From assembly GCF_014652635.1 (NCBI RefSeq), contig NZ_BMZE01000004.1, forward strand, positions 186,001-250,000: a stretch of 64,000 bases of DNA. The letters are read 5' to 3'. Position 1 is the first letter of the stretch, and every line of letters begins with the position of its first letter. Under the pieces are notes generated by a model, which saw only the letters and a program-made list of their open reading frames with translations, was not told the DNA's origin and ran no database searches. The translations under genes and the position numbers were made by a program. Positions 8,528 through 16,435 of this stretch are shown here, one piece after another. This DNA is from Devosia pacifica (GTDB lineage Bacteria > Pseudomonadota > Alphaproteobacteria > Rhizobiales > Devosiaceae).

Positions 8528-8549
8528 ATATCCAGAATAATGGATATAT
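8526..8549. promoter_or_regulatory. Candidate ArsR operator overlapping the arsR start codon
   Basis: Perfect inverted repeat with 9-base arms, ATATATCCA (8526-8534) and TGGATATAT (8541-8549), separated by 6 bases. The left arm includes the first two bases of the arsR ATG. ArsR-family dimers bind such AT-rich imperfect palindromes, so this is the likely autorepression site. Confidence 0.7.
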
Positions 8550-8585
8550 CATCGCCTGGCAACCGCAATCCCTCTCGCTGGAACT

Positions 8586-8618
8586 GGTCGCGTTACATCC
8601 AAAGAGCGCGACGCGACC
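8586..8618. terminator. Hairpin between the MarR gene and arsR
   Basis: Eight-base arms GGTCGCGT (8586-8593) and ACGCGACC (8611-8618) with a 17-base loop. It lies downstream of the MarR gene stop on the minus strand and upstream of arsR. No T-run follows in either direction, so it may be a weak or Rho-assisted terminator or simply a structured spacer. Confidence 0.35.
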
Positions 8619-8691
8619 CAAATTCAGCGGCGCGGCGGCGCCGGAAGAGCATTGAACAGGGTGGGCATAGGTCGGCCATTCTGCGGAGCGG

Positions 8692-9171
8692 TCAGCTTTG
8701 CCGCTCGTCCTCGATGCTGAATGCTTTTAGCTTGGCCCGTAAAGCGGACAGGACACGCTGCGCGGTCTGAATGTCCTTGGCCGGCACGCCTTCAGCCAAT
8801 GCCTCGACAAGCGGATTGTAAAGCCCAAGGGCTGCTTCATAGGTCTGCCGGCCCTTCGGAGTCAGCACGACAAGCTGCGCCCGCTTATGGTGCGGGTTCG
8901 GCTCGAATGCGACCAATCCCTCGCCCATCAGGTCGTTGACGATCCGCTGCACGTTCTGGCGGCTCGCGCCGAGATCACGCGCCAGCCACGCCACAGGCTG
9001 CGACCGGTCAGCCAGGGCGATTGCTCCTAATATCTGCCAACGGGCGCTTGTAAGGCCGAGCGGCGACACAATGCGGTCGCCCCATGCGAGCGTCAGATTG
9101 TTCGCCCGAAACATGGTCAGCAGCAGATCGGTTAAGGCCTGAGCTTCCGGTGTCGAAACGGGTGTTGTCAT
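8692..9171 (-). CDS. MarR family transcriptional regulator
   Basis: 159 residues. A winged-helix MarR fold: helices flank GLTSARWQILGAIALAD (near residue 38), the recognition helix is DLGASRQNVQRIVNDLMGEGLV (near 66-87), and the wing holds the conserved NPHHKRAQLVVLTPKGRQ stretch. MarR proteins are usually dimeric repressors released by small aromatic ligands or oxidation; this one has no cysteine, which argues against thiol sensing. It is divergent from the membrane flavin reductase at 9252, with an 80-base spacer carrying a strong palindrome, so that gene is the likely target along with itself. Confidence 0.92.
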   Translation of the reverse strand: MTTPVSTPEAQALTDLLLTMFRANNLTLAWGDRIVSPLGLTSARWQILGAIALADRSQPVAWLARDLGASRQNVQRIVNDLMGEGLVAFEPNPHHKRAQLVVLTPKGRQTYEAALGLYNPLVEALAEGVPAKDIQTAQRVLSALRAKLKAFSIEDERQS

Positions 9172-9189
9172 TTGTCACCTCATACCTAT

Positions 9190-9209
9190 ATTGACAACAT
9201 GATGTCAAT
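9190..9209. promoter_or_regulatory. Candidate MarR operator in the divergent spacer
   Basis: Perfect inverted repeat ATTGACA (9190-9196) and TGTCAAT (9203-9209) with 6 bases between. The left arm also contains TTGACA, a perfect sigma-70 -35 hexamer reading toward the flavin reductase gene. Binding here would therefore block that promoter directly. Confidence 0.6.
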
Positions 9210-9251
9210 TGTGATGTTACATGACATTACCGCAACCAGGGACGCTAGACC

Positions 9252-10418
9252 ATGATAAAGCTCATCCATCCCATCGCCGGCATGGTGGCGATTTTGACGA
9301 TTGCCACCTTCTGGCTGTCCACCATCATCAGTGAAGTGTCCGGCTCCAATGCGTCTATTGTCGCGGTGAAAAGCGCGATCCCCTGGGGCTTTCTGCTGCT
9401 TGTGCCCGCGCTTGCCGCTGTTGGCGGATCGGGCTTCGTCTGGTCTAGGGGGCAACAAAAGGGGCTTGTCGGCGCAAAGCTTCGCCGCATGCCAATTATC
9501 GCCGCAAATGGCATTCTGGTGTTGATCCCCTCAGCGCTGTTCCTGTCGTCGAAGGCACAGGCGGGTGAGTTCGACGCAGCCTTCTATGGCGTCCAGGCGC
9601 TTGAACTGGTTTCGGGCGCGATCAACCTGACGCTGCTCGGCCTCAGTATGCGGGATGGTCTGCGGCTGTCACAATGGCGGCGCAAAAGCTTCCTTAAGCC
9701 CTCAACGACCTTTGCCTCAACGCTTGCCGCTCGTGAGGCTGCGGCCAAGGGAACAAGCATGTTCTACATTCGGAAGCCAGCCGGCTTTCAGTTCAAGGCA
9801 GGGCAAGCGATCTACCTGACGTTGCCGTCATCCATAGGAGCCGACCACCAAGGCCGGATGCGCACTTTTTCACTGTCGAGCACACCGCACGATGCTGACC
9901 TGACGATCACAACGCGCTTGGGTAACAGCGCCTTCAAGAAGGCCCTGGAGATGTTGCCCCTGGGAACCGAAGTCGAGATCGATGGCCCCTATGGTGACAT
10001 GACGCTTGATGAGGACACCGCGCGGCCGGCCGTGTTCATTGCCGGCGGCGTCGGCGTGACTCCGTTCCGCAGCATGATCCACGACGCGCTTGATACAGGT
10101 CTGCCGCAAAAGCTGGTGCTGTTCTACAGCATGCGCTCCATCGAAGAGGCGGCTTTTCTGAATGAACTGGCCGCGCTCGCGGATCGTCATACCCAGTTCA
10201 AGCTGGTGACGACTGTAACCGGCAGCGGGCAAGCATCTGGTTCAGTCGAGAGGGGACACATCACGGCCGATATGGTCACGCGTCATACGGCGGACCTGGT
10301 TGCCCCGGTATACTACGTCGCTGGCCCTCCGGGCATGGTCGAGTCCATGCAAACCATGCTGACCAAGGCCGGAATTTCAGACGCTGACATTAGGACAGAA
10401 GCCTTCAGCGGGTACTAA
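9252..10418 (+). CDS. Membrane-anchored FAD/NAD(P)H ferredoxin-reductase-type oxidoreductase
   Basis: 388 residues in two parts. Residues 1-140 form about four membrane helices (near 8-27, 44-64, 79-99 and 111-131), beginning HPIAGMVAILTIATFWLST. Residues 155-388 form a ferredoxin-NADP reductase module: the FAD motif RTFSLSS at 204-210, the nucleotide-binding AGGVGVTPF at 264-272 and AGPPGMVES at 357-365. Ferric-reductase and YedZ-like proteins use paired histidines in the membrane to bind haem, but this membrane part has only His6, so haem binding looks unlikely. It would pass electrons from NAD(P)H to a membrane or periplasmic acceptor that cannot be named. The palindrome in the spacer suggests control by the divergent MarR protein. 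Confidence 0.85.
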   Translation: MIKLIHPIAGMVAILTIATFWLSTIISEVSGSNASIVAVKSAIPWGFLLLVPALAAVGGSGFVWSRGQQKGLVGAKLRRMPIIAANGILVLIPSALFLSSKAQAGEFDAAFYGVQALELVSGAINLTLLGLSMRDGLRLSQWRRKSFLKPSTTFASTLAAREAAAKGTSMFYIRKPAGFQFKAGQAIYLTLPSSIGADHQGRMRTFSLSSTPHDADLTITTRLGNSAFKKALEMLPLGTEVEIDGPYGDMTLDEDTARPAVFIAGGVGVTPFRSMIHDALDTGLPQKLVLFYSMRSIEEAAFLNELAALADRHTQFKLVTTVTGSGQASGSVERGHITADMVTRHTADLVAPVYYVAGPPGMVESMQTMLTKAGISDADIRTEAFSGY

Positions 10419-10440
10419 GTCGAACAACCTAGACGTTCCA

Positions 10441-10459
10441 TAGCGCATATGAAGCGCTA
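10441..10459. terminator. Small hairpin between convergent genes
   Basis: Inverted repeat TAGCGC (10441-10446) and GCGCTA (10454-10459) with a 7-base loop, 22 bases after the flavin reductase stop and upstream of the 3' end of the convergent TetR gene. There is no T-run, so terminator activity is uncertain. Confidence 0.3.
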
Positions 10460-10536
10460 CATCTGACCGTCAGCATAGAGGCTGTGGATGGAACTGTTTG
10501 TCTTCAGCGCATAGTCGCGGCGATACAGAACAGGCT

Positions 10537-11148
10537 TCAGGCAGATTTGCTTCTTGCCGCCCCTTGTCCAGGTGTAGTGGGGCTGACGAGAGGCAAGAAC
10601 AGGGTGTCCACCCATGCCTGTCGCAGTTCGACTGGGGGCGCTGCGAAGGTCATGATGGCTTGGGACCGAAACAGGTCGTAGAGGAGCGTCGTCACAGGGG
10701 GAACAAGTTTTCGCTCATCGATCTCGCCGCGAGCGACTGCCCGGTCGAGAACGAGCTTGAGCGCATCGGTTTCCCCCTTGATCAGCGCCTCGCGCAAACC
10801 CTGGGGTGACGTGCCCGTCTCGCCAAAATAAGCCGCCGCGAACAGCGTGAACATCGCGGCAGAAGTGCGTGCACGTTCGGATGCGCGTTCGAGAAGTTCC
10901 AAAAGTTCCGCCCGGACACTACCCATGTCCTCGATAGTGATCGGATGCCGGCTCATCTGCCTGCGGATGGCGGCGACGGCAAGGTCTGCCCGCGTCTCCC
11001 AACGCCGCGCCAGAACGGGCCGGCTGGTGCCGGCGCGAACCGCTACGCCCTCCATCGTGAGCCCAGCATATCCATGAGCATCCAGCTCTGCGTAGGCGGC
11101 ATCCAGGATGGCCTCTTCGAGCACGGCTCCTCTGCGTCGTTCCTTCAT
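10537..11148 (-). CDS. TetR/AcrR family transcriptional regulator
   Basis: 203 residues. The N-terminal TetR helix-turn-helix reads EEAILDAAYAELDAHGY, followed by VAVRAGTSRPVLARRWETRADL (residues 10-60). The ligand-binding domain is of the TetR_C type with the AAYFGETGTSPQGLREALI region. It is divergent from a two-gene ABC exporter, a standard arrangement in which the regulator represses an efflux system until the exported drug binds. Two copies of an 18-base palindrome lie in the 168-base spacer. Confidence 0.92.
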   Translation of the reverse strand: MKERRRGAVLEEAILDAAYAELDAHGYAGLTMEGVAVRAGTSRPVLARRWETRADLAVAAIRRQMSRHPITIEDMGSVRAELLELLERASERARTSAAMFTLFAAAYFGETGTSPQGLREALIKGETDALKLVLDRAVARGEIDERKLVPPVTTLLYDLFRSQAIMTFAAPPVELRQAWVDTLFLPLVSPTTPGQGAARSKSA

Positions 11149-11173
11149 GGGCCTAGGTTATCCATACCAATTT

Positions 11174-11191
11174 AGATACATCAGTGCATCT
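11174..11191. promoter_or_regulatory. TetR operator candidate, copy 1
   Basis: AGATAC (11174-11179), six bases, then GCATCT (11186-11191), fitting AGATRC-N6-GYATCT. It lies 25 bases upstream of the TetR start. Its partner site of the same form starts 41 bases further on, close to four helical turns, so two dimers could sit on one face of the DNA. Confidence 0.6.
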
Positions 11192-11192
11192 T

Positions 11193-11206
11193 GAATTGCG
11201 CAATTC
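11193..11206. repeat. Perfect 14-base palindrome between the two operators
   Basis: GAATTGCGCAATTC is a perfect palindrome placed almost exactly midway between the two TetR-type sites. It could be a third binding site or part of the promoters. I cannot tell which. Confidence 0.5.
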
Positions 11207-11214
11207 GTCGTGTT

Positions 11215-11232
11215 AGATGCATTTACGTATCT
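11215..11232. promoter_or_regulatory. TetR operator candidate, copy 2
   Basis: AGATGC (11215-11220), six bases, then GTATCT (11227-11232), the mirror form of copy 1 and 84 bases upstream of the ABC transporter start. Duplicate operators support shared control of both divergent transcripts. Confidence 0.6.
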
Positions 11233-11316
11233 TAACTCTGAGATCCGCGCATGTCCAGAAATTCCACCTCGCTGCGCCATGCTCGAATCCCACCGGTTGA
11301 ATGAGAGCGCTTAGCT

Positions 11317-12036
11317 ATGCAGGCCAGCCTGGCACTGAAGGCCGTTACGAAGATATTCCCCTCTGGAGACGGAGTGCGCGAGGTCGATCTCGCTTTGACG
11401 CCGGGCGAGATTCACGCGCTGGTCGGTCTAAACGGCGCAGGTAAATCCACCTTGATGCGTCTGATGCTCGGCATGAAGTCGCCTGATAGCGGACTCATTA
11501 CACTGAACGGCGTCGCGTTCGATAAGATATCGCCCGATCGCTGGGCGCGGGTGGGCCATCTTATCGAGTACCCGCTTGCCTATGCCGAACTCACCGTCCG
11601 GCAGAACCTCATACTTTCAGCGCGCCTGCGGGGATCTGCGCCTGACCGGGCCAAATCGGCAAGCGCCACAATCATAGAGAAGCTGAATCTGGGTAAATTC
11701 GCCGAGCGGCGGACGGGCGAGCTGTCGCTCGGCAATCGGCAGAGGGTCGGCCTCGCGTCTGCCCTTCAGCACGAGCCCGATCTGATTATTCTAGACGAGC
11801 CCACCAATGCACTTGATCCCGCTGGGGTCATTCTCCTTCGCACTGTTCTGCTTGAACGCGCTGCCAATGGCGCAAGTGTTTTGGTTTCCAGCCATCACCT
11901 CGACGAAGTCTCGCGCATCGCCGACCGCATAACGGTGATCAACGGCGGTCGCATCATCGGGGCTCTCCAACCCGGCCAGCCTGAAATCGAGCGGGCCTTC
12001 TTTTCACTCGTCCAGACCGATTCAGAGGCTGCGTGA
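11317..12036 (+). CDS. ABC exporter ATP-binding protein
   Basis: 239 residues. A complete nucleotide-binding domain: Walker A GLNGAGKST (residues 37-45), signature LSLGNRQRVGLA in place of LSGGQ, Walker B LIILDEPTNALDP, and the H-loop region SSHHLDEV. The short length and sequence resemble BcrA-type subunits of antibiotic and lantibiotic exporters, which pair with ABC-2 permeases. The stop overlaps the permease start by four bases (ATGA). The divergent TetR gene and its duplicate operators suggest drug- or peptide-inducible efflux. The substrate is unknown. Confidence 0.9.
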   Translation: MQASLALKAVTKIFPSGDGVREVDLALTPGEIHALVGLNGAGKSTLMRLMLGMKSPDSGLITLNGVAFDKISPDRWARVGHLIEYPLAYAELTVRQNLILSARLRGSAPDRAKSASATIIEKLNLGKFAERRTGELSLGNRQRVGLASALQHEPDLIILDEPTNALDPAGVILLRTVLLERAANGASVLVSSHHLDEVSRIADRITVINGGRIIGALQPGQPEIERAFFSLVQTDSEAA

Positions 12037-12779
12037 CCATGAATGCCTTCTCAACAGCTCTGTCCATGGAATGGATGAAGTTCTCCAACGCGCTGTTGCC
12101 GCGCCTCGCTACCCTCGGCATCGTCTTGGTACCGTCTCTTGTATCCCCGCTCATGGCATCCAGCCGAGACACCGGGTCGGCGCTCTCGGCGACGAACTGG
12201 ATCGACTATTTCGACCTGAGCGCGGGCACGGTGGCCACCGGCGGACTTTTCGGTTTCGGTCTCGTGATCGTCTGGCTGTTCGGGCGGGAATTCGCCGATG
12301 GGACGATAACGGGCCTTTTCGGCCTGCCGGTGCCGCGCGACAAGCTGGCACTTGCCAAGATCGTCCTGTTCGTTCTTTGGGCCGGTGTCACGACGCTTAT
12401 GCTTGCCATTGCACTTATCTGCGTCGGCGCATTTCTTGGCCCCGGTCCGTTCGGCGGCGAGGCATGGTCGGCGCTCGGCCGCTTCGTCGCAGTGAGCATG
12501 CTGACAGCGTCGTTGACCATCCCCTTTGCGCTGGTCGCCACGCTAAGCCGGGATTATCTGGCGCCGATCGGCGCGATACTGGGTGTCGTCATCATGAGTT
12601 CGGTCCTCGCGGACGCAGGCCTTGGGGGTTGGTCTCCCTATGCCGCGCCAGGATACTGGGCGCAAAGTGGCGGGGGAGGGGACCCGGTGACGATAACGAT
12701 CCAGCTATTCATCGGCGTCATTCTCTCGGTGTTCTTCGCTGGCTTGTCAGTACGCGCGTGGAAGCGGTTGGAAATCTGA
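12033..12779 (+). CDS. ABC-2 type exporter permease
   Basis: 248 residues with about six hydrophobic helices. It contains the FGREFADGTITGLFGLPVPR segment (near residue 87), the hallmark cytoplasmic stretch of BcrB/ABC-2 subunits between helices two and three. It would dimerise in the membrane and be driven by the ATPase encoded immediately upstream, with which it overlaps. No TetR-type or MarR-type resistance enzyme accompanies the pair. A 181-base spacer without obvious structure separates it from the two-component system that follows. Confidence 0.9.
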   Translation: MTMNAFSTALSMEWMKFSNALLPRLATLGIVLVPSLVSPLMASSRDTGSALSATNWIDYFDLSAGTVATGGLFGFGLVIVWLFGREFADGTITGLFGLPVPRDKLALAKIVLFVLWAGVTTLMLAIALICVGAFLGPGPFGGEAWSALGRFVAVSMLTASLTIPFALVATLSRDYLAPIGAILGVVIMSSVLADAGLGGWSPYAAPGYWAQSGGGGDPVTITIQLFIGVILSVFFAGLSVRAWKRLEI

Positions 12780-12960
12780 GGCGAGGCGCGCGGTACGGGT
12801 GCAGAAAAATAGCTTCTCTCAACTAACCCTGCATACGTTGGAGGCTCGGGCTGGTTTCACATCCTCCGCCTCTCGCTGAGAGCGTCTCAACGTTCAATAT
12901 GCGCAAACACAATGGAAAGAACTGGTTCCACCCTGTCGTGACTGAGATTATGATTGCGGC

Positions 12961-14844
12961 ATGTCCATCGCCCCATCCATCGCATCCCAGTGGCGTGCAG
13001 CCCGGCGCCGGGGCTGGGTGCTGGCGATCCTTTGCGGGGTGGCCCTCGCCATGGCCACAGTGGTTTGGGGCAGTTTTTATGCCCACCGCTACTATCTGGA
13101 CGAAGCGGCCACGAGGGGCGCCAACACCCTGCGATTGTCGGTGGCGGTATTGCGCGGCCACATGGCGCGCTACGAAAGCCTGCCGCGTGTTATTGCCGAT
13201 TTTGCGGCCATTCGAGATCTTCTGACTGCGCCTGGCGGTTCTACGCGCATCGATGAGATCAATGCTTATCTCAAGCAGATCAACGCCCAGTTCGACTCTT
13301 CTGACATCTACGTCATAGATGCGGACGGCACGACTATTGCCGCCAGCAATTATGACAGCGAAACCACGTTTATCGGCGAGAACTTCCGCTACAGGCCCTA
13401 TTTCTCCGATGCCATCGTCGGTGGCGAGGGCCGGTTTTATGCTCTCGGCACCACGTCTCTCAAGCGTGGCTACTATTTCGGTGCTCCTGTCATGGTGGAG
13501 GGCGAGGTCGCCGGGGTCGTCGCTGTCAAAATCGAAGTCGACAGCATCGAGGACACCTGGCGCGATGCCGGCGGATACGAAATCGTGGTCACCGACCCCG
13601 AGGGCATCATCTTCATGACCAGCCGCGCACAGTGGCTGTATCATTCCATTTTGCCACTGACCCCCGACCGAGTAGAACGCACGGTCGAGACCCGGCGCTA
13701 TGCCGATGCTTCGCTGACCGAGCTGTCCCTGACGCAGACGACCGAGTCCGGACACCCGCTCTACTCTATCACCTATAACGGCGAGCCGACGGAGTTTCTC
13801 GTTGTCGCCGAAGCCATGCCGGAAGCCGACTGGACCGTCAGCGTCCTGCTGGATACCGCCTCTGCCCGGTCCCAGGCTATAACTGCCATTATCATCGCCG
13901 GTCTCGCCATCATAATGACCGCATTGGCGTTGGCGATTTACCTTCAACGTCGTGCCCGTCTCAGCGAACGTCTGCAGATCCAGCGTGAAGCCAAAGAGAC
14001 CTTGGAACGCCGCGTCATCGAGCGCACATCCGAGCTCGCCAGTCTCAACCGACGGCTCGAGACGGAAGTGGCGGAACGCCGCTCGACAGAAATCATGCTG
14101 AGAAAGACGCAGACCGATCTGATTCAGGCCGGCAAACTCGCGGCCCTTGGGCAGATGTCGGCAGCCCTGTCGCATGAGTTCAATCAGCCGCTGTCAGCGG
14201 CGCGCAATTATGCGGATAACGCCCAGGTCCTTATCGAGCGTGGGCGGGTAGAGGATGCCGCCACCACCCTCTCGCGCATTTCTGGCCTCATCGATCGGAT
14301 GTCCGCCATATCACGCCACCTGCGCAACTTTGCCCGCATGCCCAACCAGAAGCTCACCGCAGTGCCTCTCAAAGAGACGATCGACGACACGCTGGAGATC
14401 GTCAACTGGCGCCTTGTATCCGGGCAGATCGATCTCGCCATCGATCTGGGAGACATCCCGCTTTTTGTCACCGGGGGCCCCGTTCGCCTGCAGCAGGTCC
14501 TCGTCAACATACTCTCCAACGCCATCGACGCTGTCGAGGAAACCGGCGACCGTCATATTGCCATCACCGCCCATGAGCACCGTGACAAGGTCGTTCTGAG
14601 CATTCGCGACCACGGCCCCGGGATCACCTCGGGCCTTAACGAGCGTATTTTCGATCCGTTTTTCTCAACCAAGGGCGTCGGCAAGGGCTTGGGGCTCGGC
14701 CTATCGATTTCGTACAACATCATCAAGGATTTCGGCGGAGAACTGCGGGCCGAAAACCATCCCGAAGGCGGGGCTGTGTTTACCATTGAGTTGCTTGCAG
14801 CAAAGTCCAGCTTGAACGAACCCCTCGCTGAGGCGATCAGCTGA
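12961..14844 (+). CDS. DctB-like sensor histidine kinase
   Basis: 627 residues. A first membrane helix lies near 17-38 and a second near 300-325. Between them is a periplasmic double-PAS (dCACHE-type) sensor domain, as in the C4-dicarboxylate sensor DctB. The cytoplasmic part has a coiled coil (near 335-380), the HisKA phosphorylation site SAALSHEFNQPLSAARNYAD with His405, then the ATP-binding N box VNILSNAIDAVE, G1 RDHGPGI and G2 GKGLGLGLSISY. It should autophosphorylate on sensing an extracellular acid and phosphorylate the overlapping downstream response regulator. The adjacent TAXI-TRAP transporter, not a DctA or DctPQM system, is the likely target. The ligand is therefore probably an organic acid, but not necessarily succinate or malate. 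Confidence 0.9.
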   Translation: MSIAPSIASQWRAARRRGWVLAILCGVALAMATVVWGSFYAHRYYLDEAATRGANTLRLSVAVLRGHMARYESLPRVIADFAAIRDLLTAPGGSTRIDEINAYLKQINAQFDSSDIYVIDADGTTIAASNYDSETTFIGENFRYRPYFSDAIVGGEGRFYALGTTSLKRGYYFGAPVMVEGEVAGVVAVKIEVDSIEDTWRDAGGYEIVVTDPEGIIFMTSRAQWLYHSILPLTPDRVERTVETRRYADASLTELSLTQTTESGHPLYSITYNGEPTEFLVVAEAMPEADWTVSVLLDTASARSQAITAIIIAGLAIIMTALALAIYLQRRARLSERLQIQREAKETLERRVIERTSELASLNRRLETEVAERRSTEIMLRKTQTDLIQAGKLAALGQMSAALSHEFNQPLSAARNYADNAQVLIERGRVEDAATTLSRISGLIDRMSAISRHLRNFARMPNQKLTAVPLKETIDDTLEIVNWRLVSGQIDLAIDLGDIPLFVTGGPVRLQQVLVNILSNAIDAVEETGDRHIAITAHEHRDKVVLSIRDHGPGITSGLNERIFDPFFSTKGVGKGLGLGLSISYNIIKDFGGELRAENHPEGGAVFTIELLAAKSSLNEPLAEAIS

Positions 14845-16211
14845 TGAACGGTGGAACCATCCTTCTTGTCGACGATGAGGACGAGCTTCGTCATTCCACA
14901 GCGCAAAGTCTCGAACTGGCGGGCTTCGATGTCGTTGATTTCGCGAGCGCTGAGAGGGCGACCCACCTCGCCGGCTTTGGCTTTAAAGGCATCGTCATCA
15001 CCGACATCCGCATGCCAGGTATCGACGGCCTGTCGCTGATGACCCGCCTGCATGAGGTCGATCGGGAAATTCCCGTCATCCTCGTCACTGGCCATGGAGA
15101 CGTCCAACTTGCCGTTCGCGCCATGCGGCAGGGCGCCTATGACTTTGTAGAAAAGCCGTTCGTCGCCAGCCAATTGAACGAGGTCGCATCCCGCGCCCTG
15201 GACTATCGCCGCCTGGTGCTCGAAAACCGGGTGCTGCGTGCAGCAGCGGGCCAGAGCGACGACCTCGAGCAGCGTCTGCTGGGGCGTTCCAACCCGATGA
15301 TCGAGCTGCGCCGCAAGATTCGCGCCATCGGTCCCACCGACACCGACGTCCTGATCATCGGCCAGACCGGATCGGGCAAGGAAGTGACTGCGCGCGCGCT
15401 GCACGATTTGTCCCAGCGCGCCAACCGCCCCTATGTGGCCATCAATTGCGCCGCCCTGCCAGGCAATCTCATCGAGAGCGAGCTGTTTGGCCACGAGATG
15501 GGCGCCTTCCCCGGTGCCATGCGCGCCCGGTTCGGCAAGTTCGAACTCGCCCAGGGCGGCACTATCCTGCTCGATGAAATTGGCTCCATGCCCCTCGACG
15601 TTCAGGGCAAGTTGCTGCGTGTGGTGCAGGACCGCACCATCACTCGGCTCGGATCCAATGAGCCTGTGCCGCTCGACGTCCGCTTCGTCGCCACCTCCAA
15701 GGCCCCGCTCGAAGCCGATGTCGCAGCGGGCCGATTCCGCGCCGATCTTCTTTATCGGCTCAACGTCATCACTCTCGACATCCCGCCGCTATCCGAGCGG
15801 CGCGAGGACGTGCCCTTGCTCTTCATGCAATTGCTCTCCGAAGCCGCCTCACGCTATCGCCGCGAGCCCGTTACCGTGCCGCCGCAGGTTCTCGCTGCGC
15901 TGGGCGAACAGGAGTGGCCAGGCAATGTGCGCGAACTGCGCAACGCCGCCGACCGCTACATCCTCGATCTGGGGCTACCGTTCCTGCCCGGCGCGACCGA
16001 CGAAACAGGCACAGCATCAGCCTCTCGCCTGGCCGAACGCGTAGCCGATTTCGAGCGCGGCCTTATCGAAGCTGCTCTGGTTGCCAATAACGGTAGCCTG
16101 AAGTCCGTCTATGAGTCTCTGGGGCTGTCGCGCAAAACGCTGTACGAGAAGATGCAGAAATACGGCCTCGACCGCAGTCGCTTCCTTCCCGGAGGCAGCG
16201 GACAAGACTGA
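14844..16211 (+). CDS. DctD-like response regulator with sigma-54 AAA+ domain
   Basis: 455 residues in three parts. The receiver domain has the acidic pocket DDED near residue 10 and phospho-acceptor Asp54 (VITDIRMPG). The AAA+ domain has Walker A GQTGSGKE and Walker B GGTILLDEI. The C-terminal Fis-type helix-turn-helix is LSRKTLYEKMQKYGL. The loop that contacts sigma-54 is GAFTGA in most enhancer-binding proteins, but here it is GAFPGA (residues 220-225). I see no convincing -24/-12 promoter before the TRAP genes. The start ATG shares a base with the kinase stop (TGATG), so the two are made together. Confidence 0.9.
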   Translation: MNGGTILLVDDEDELRHSTAQSLELAGFDVVDFASAERATHLAGFGFKGIVITDIRMPGIDGLSLMTRLHEVDREIPVILVTGHGDVQLAVRAMRQGAYDFVEKPFVASQLNEVASRALDYRRLVLENRVLRAAAGQSDDLEQRLLGRSNPMIELRRKIRAIGPTDTDVLIIGQTGSGKEVTARALHDLSQRANRPYVAINCAALPGNLIESELFGHEMGAFPGAMRARFGKFELAQGGTILLDEIGSMPLDVQGKLLRVVQDRTITRLGSNEPVPLDVRFVATSKAPLEADVAAGRFRADLLYRLNVITLDIPPLSERREDVPLLFMQLLSEAASRYRREPVTVPPQVLAALGEQEWPGNVRELRNAADRYILDLGLPFLPGATDETGTASASRLAERVADFERGLIEAALVANNGSLKSVYESLGLSRKTLYEKMQKYGLDRSRFLPGGSGQD

Positions 16212-16435
16212 CTTGCTAGCGTGTGTCCCCGTTTCCACCCGCCTCAGCAGCCGTCTGTCACCGAATCCACCCACAGCCTGCCGTGAACGTGGAAAATCTG
16301 CGATCTGCGGTTGATCGTGCCGTTGCACTCACGAGCGAGCTTGCTCCCTGATGGGCGAACATTCGGCGCCGAGGAGGACTTTGCGCGCCGAGTGGGTGAA
16401 CAAACCTAGATGGTAAACCCCACGGGAGGAACGCT

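Noticed and set aside
12823..14175. A 450-codon open frame antisense to the DctB-like kinase
   Set aside because: The sense strand encodes a complete, motif-rich kinase. The antisense frame shows no recognisable domain and is a by-product of high GC codon usage.
16212..16435. A possible sigma-54 promoter before the TAXI gene (GG-N10-GC around 16361-16376)
   Set aside because: Apart from the GG and GC spacing, the sequence departs from the TGGCAC and TTGC consensus elements. I would not call it a promoter.
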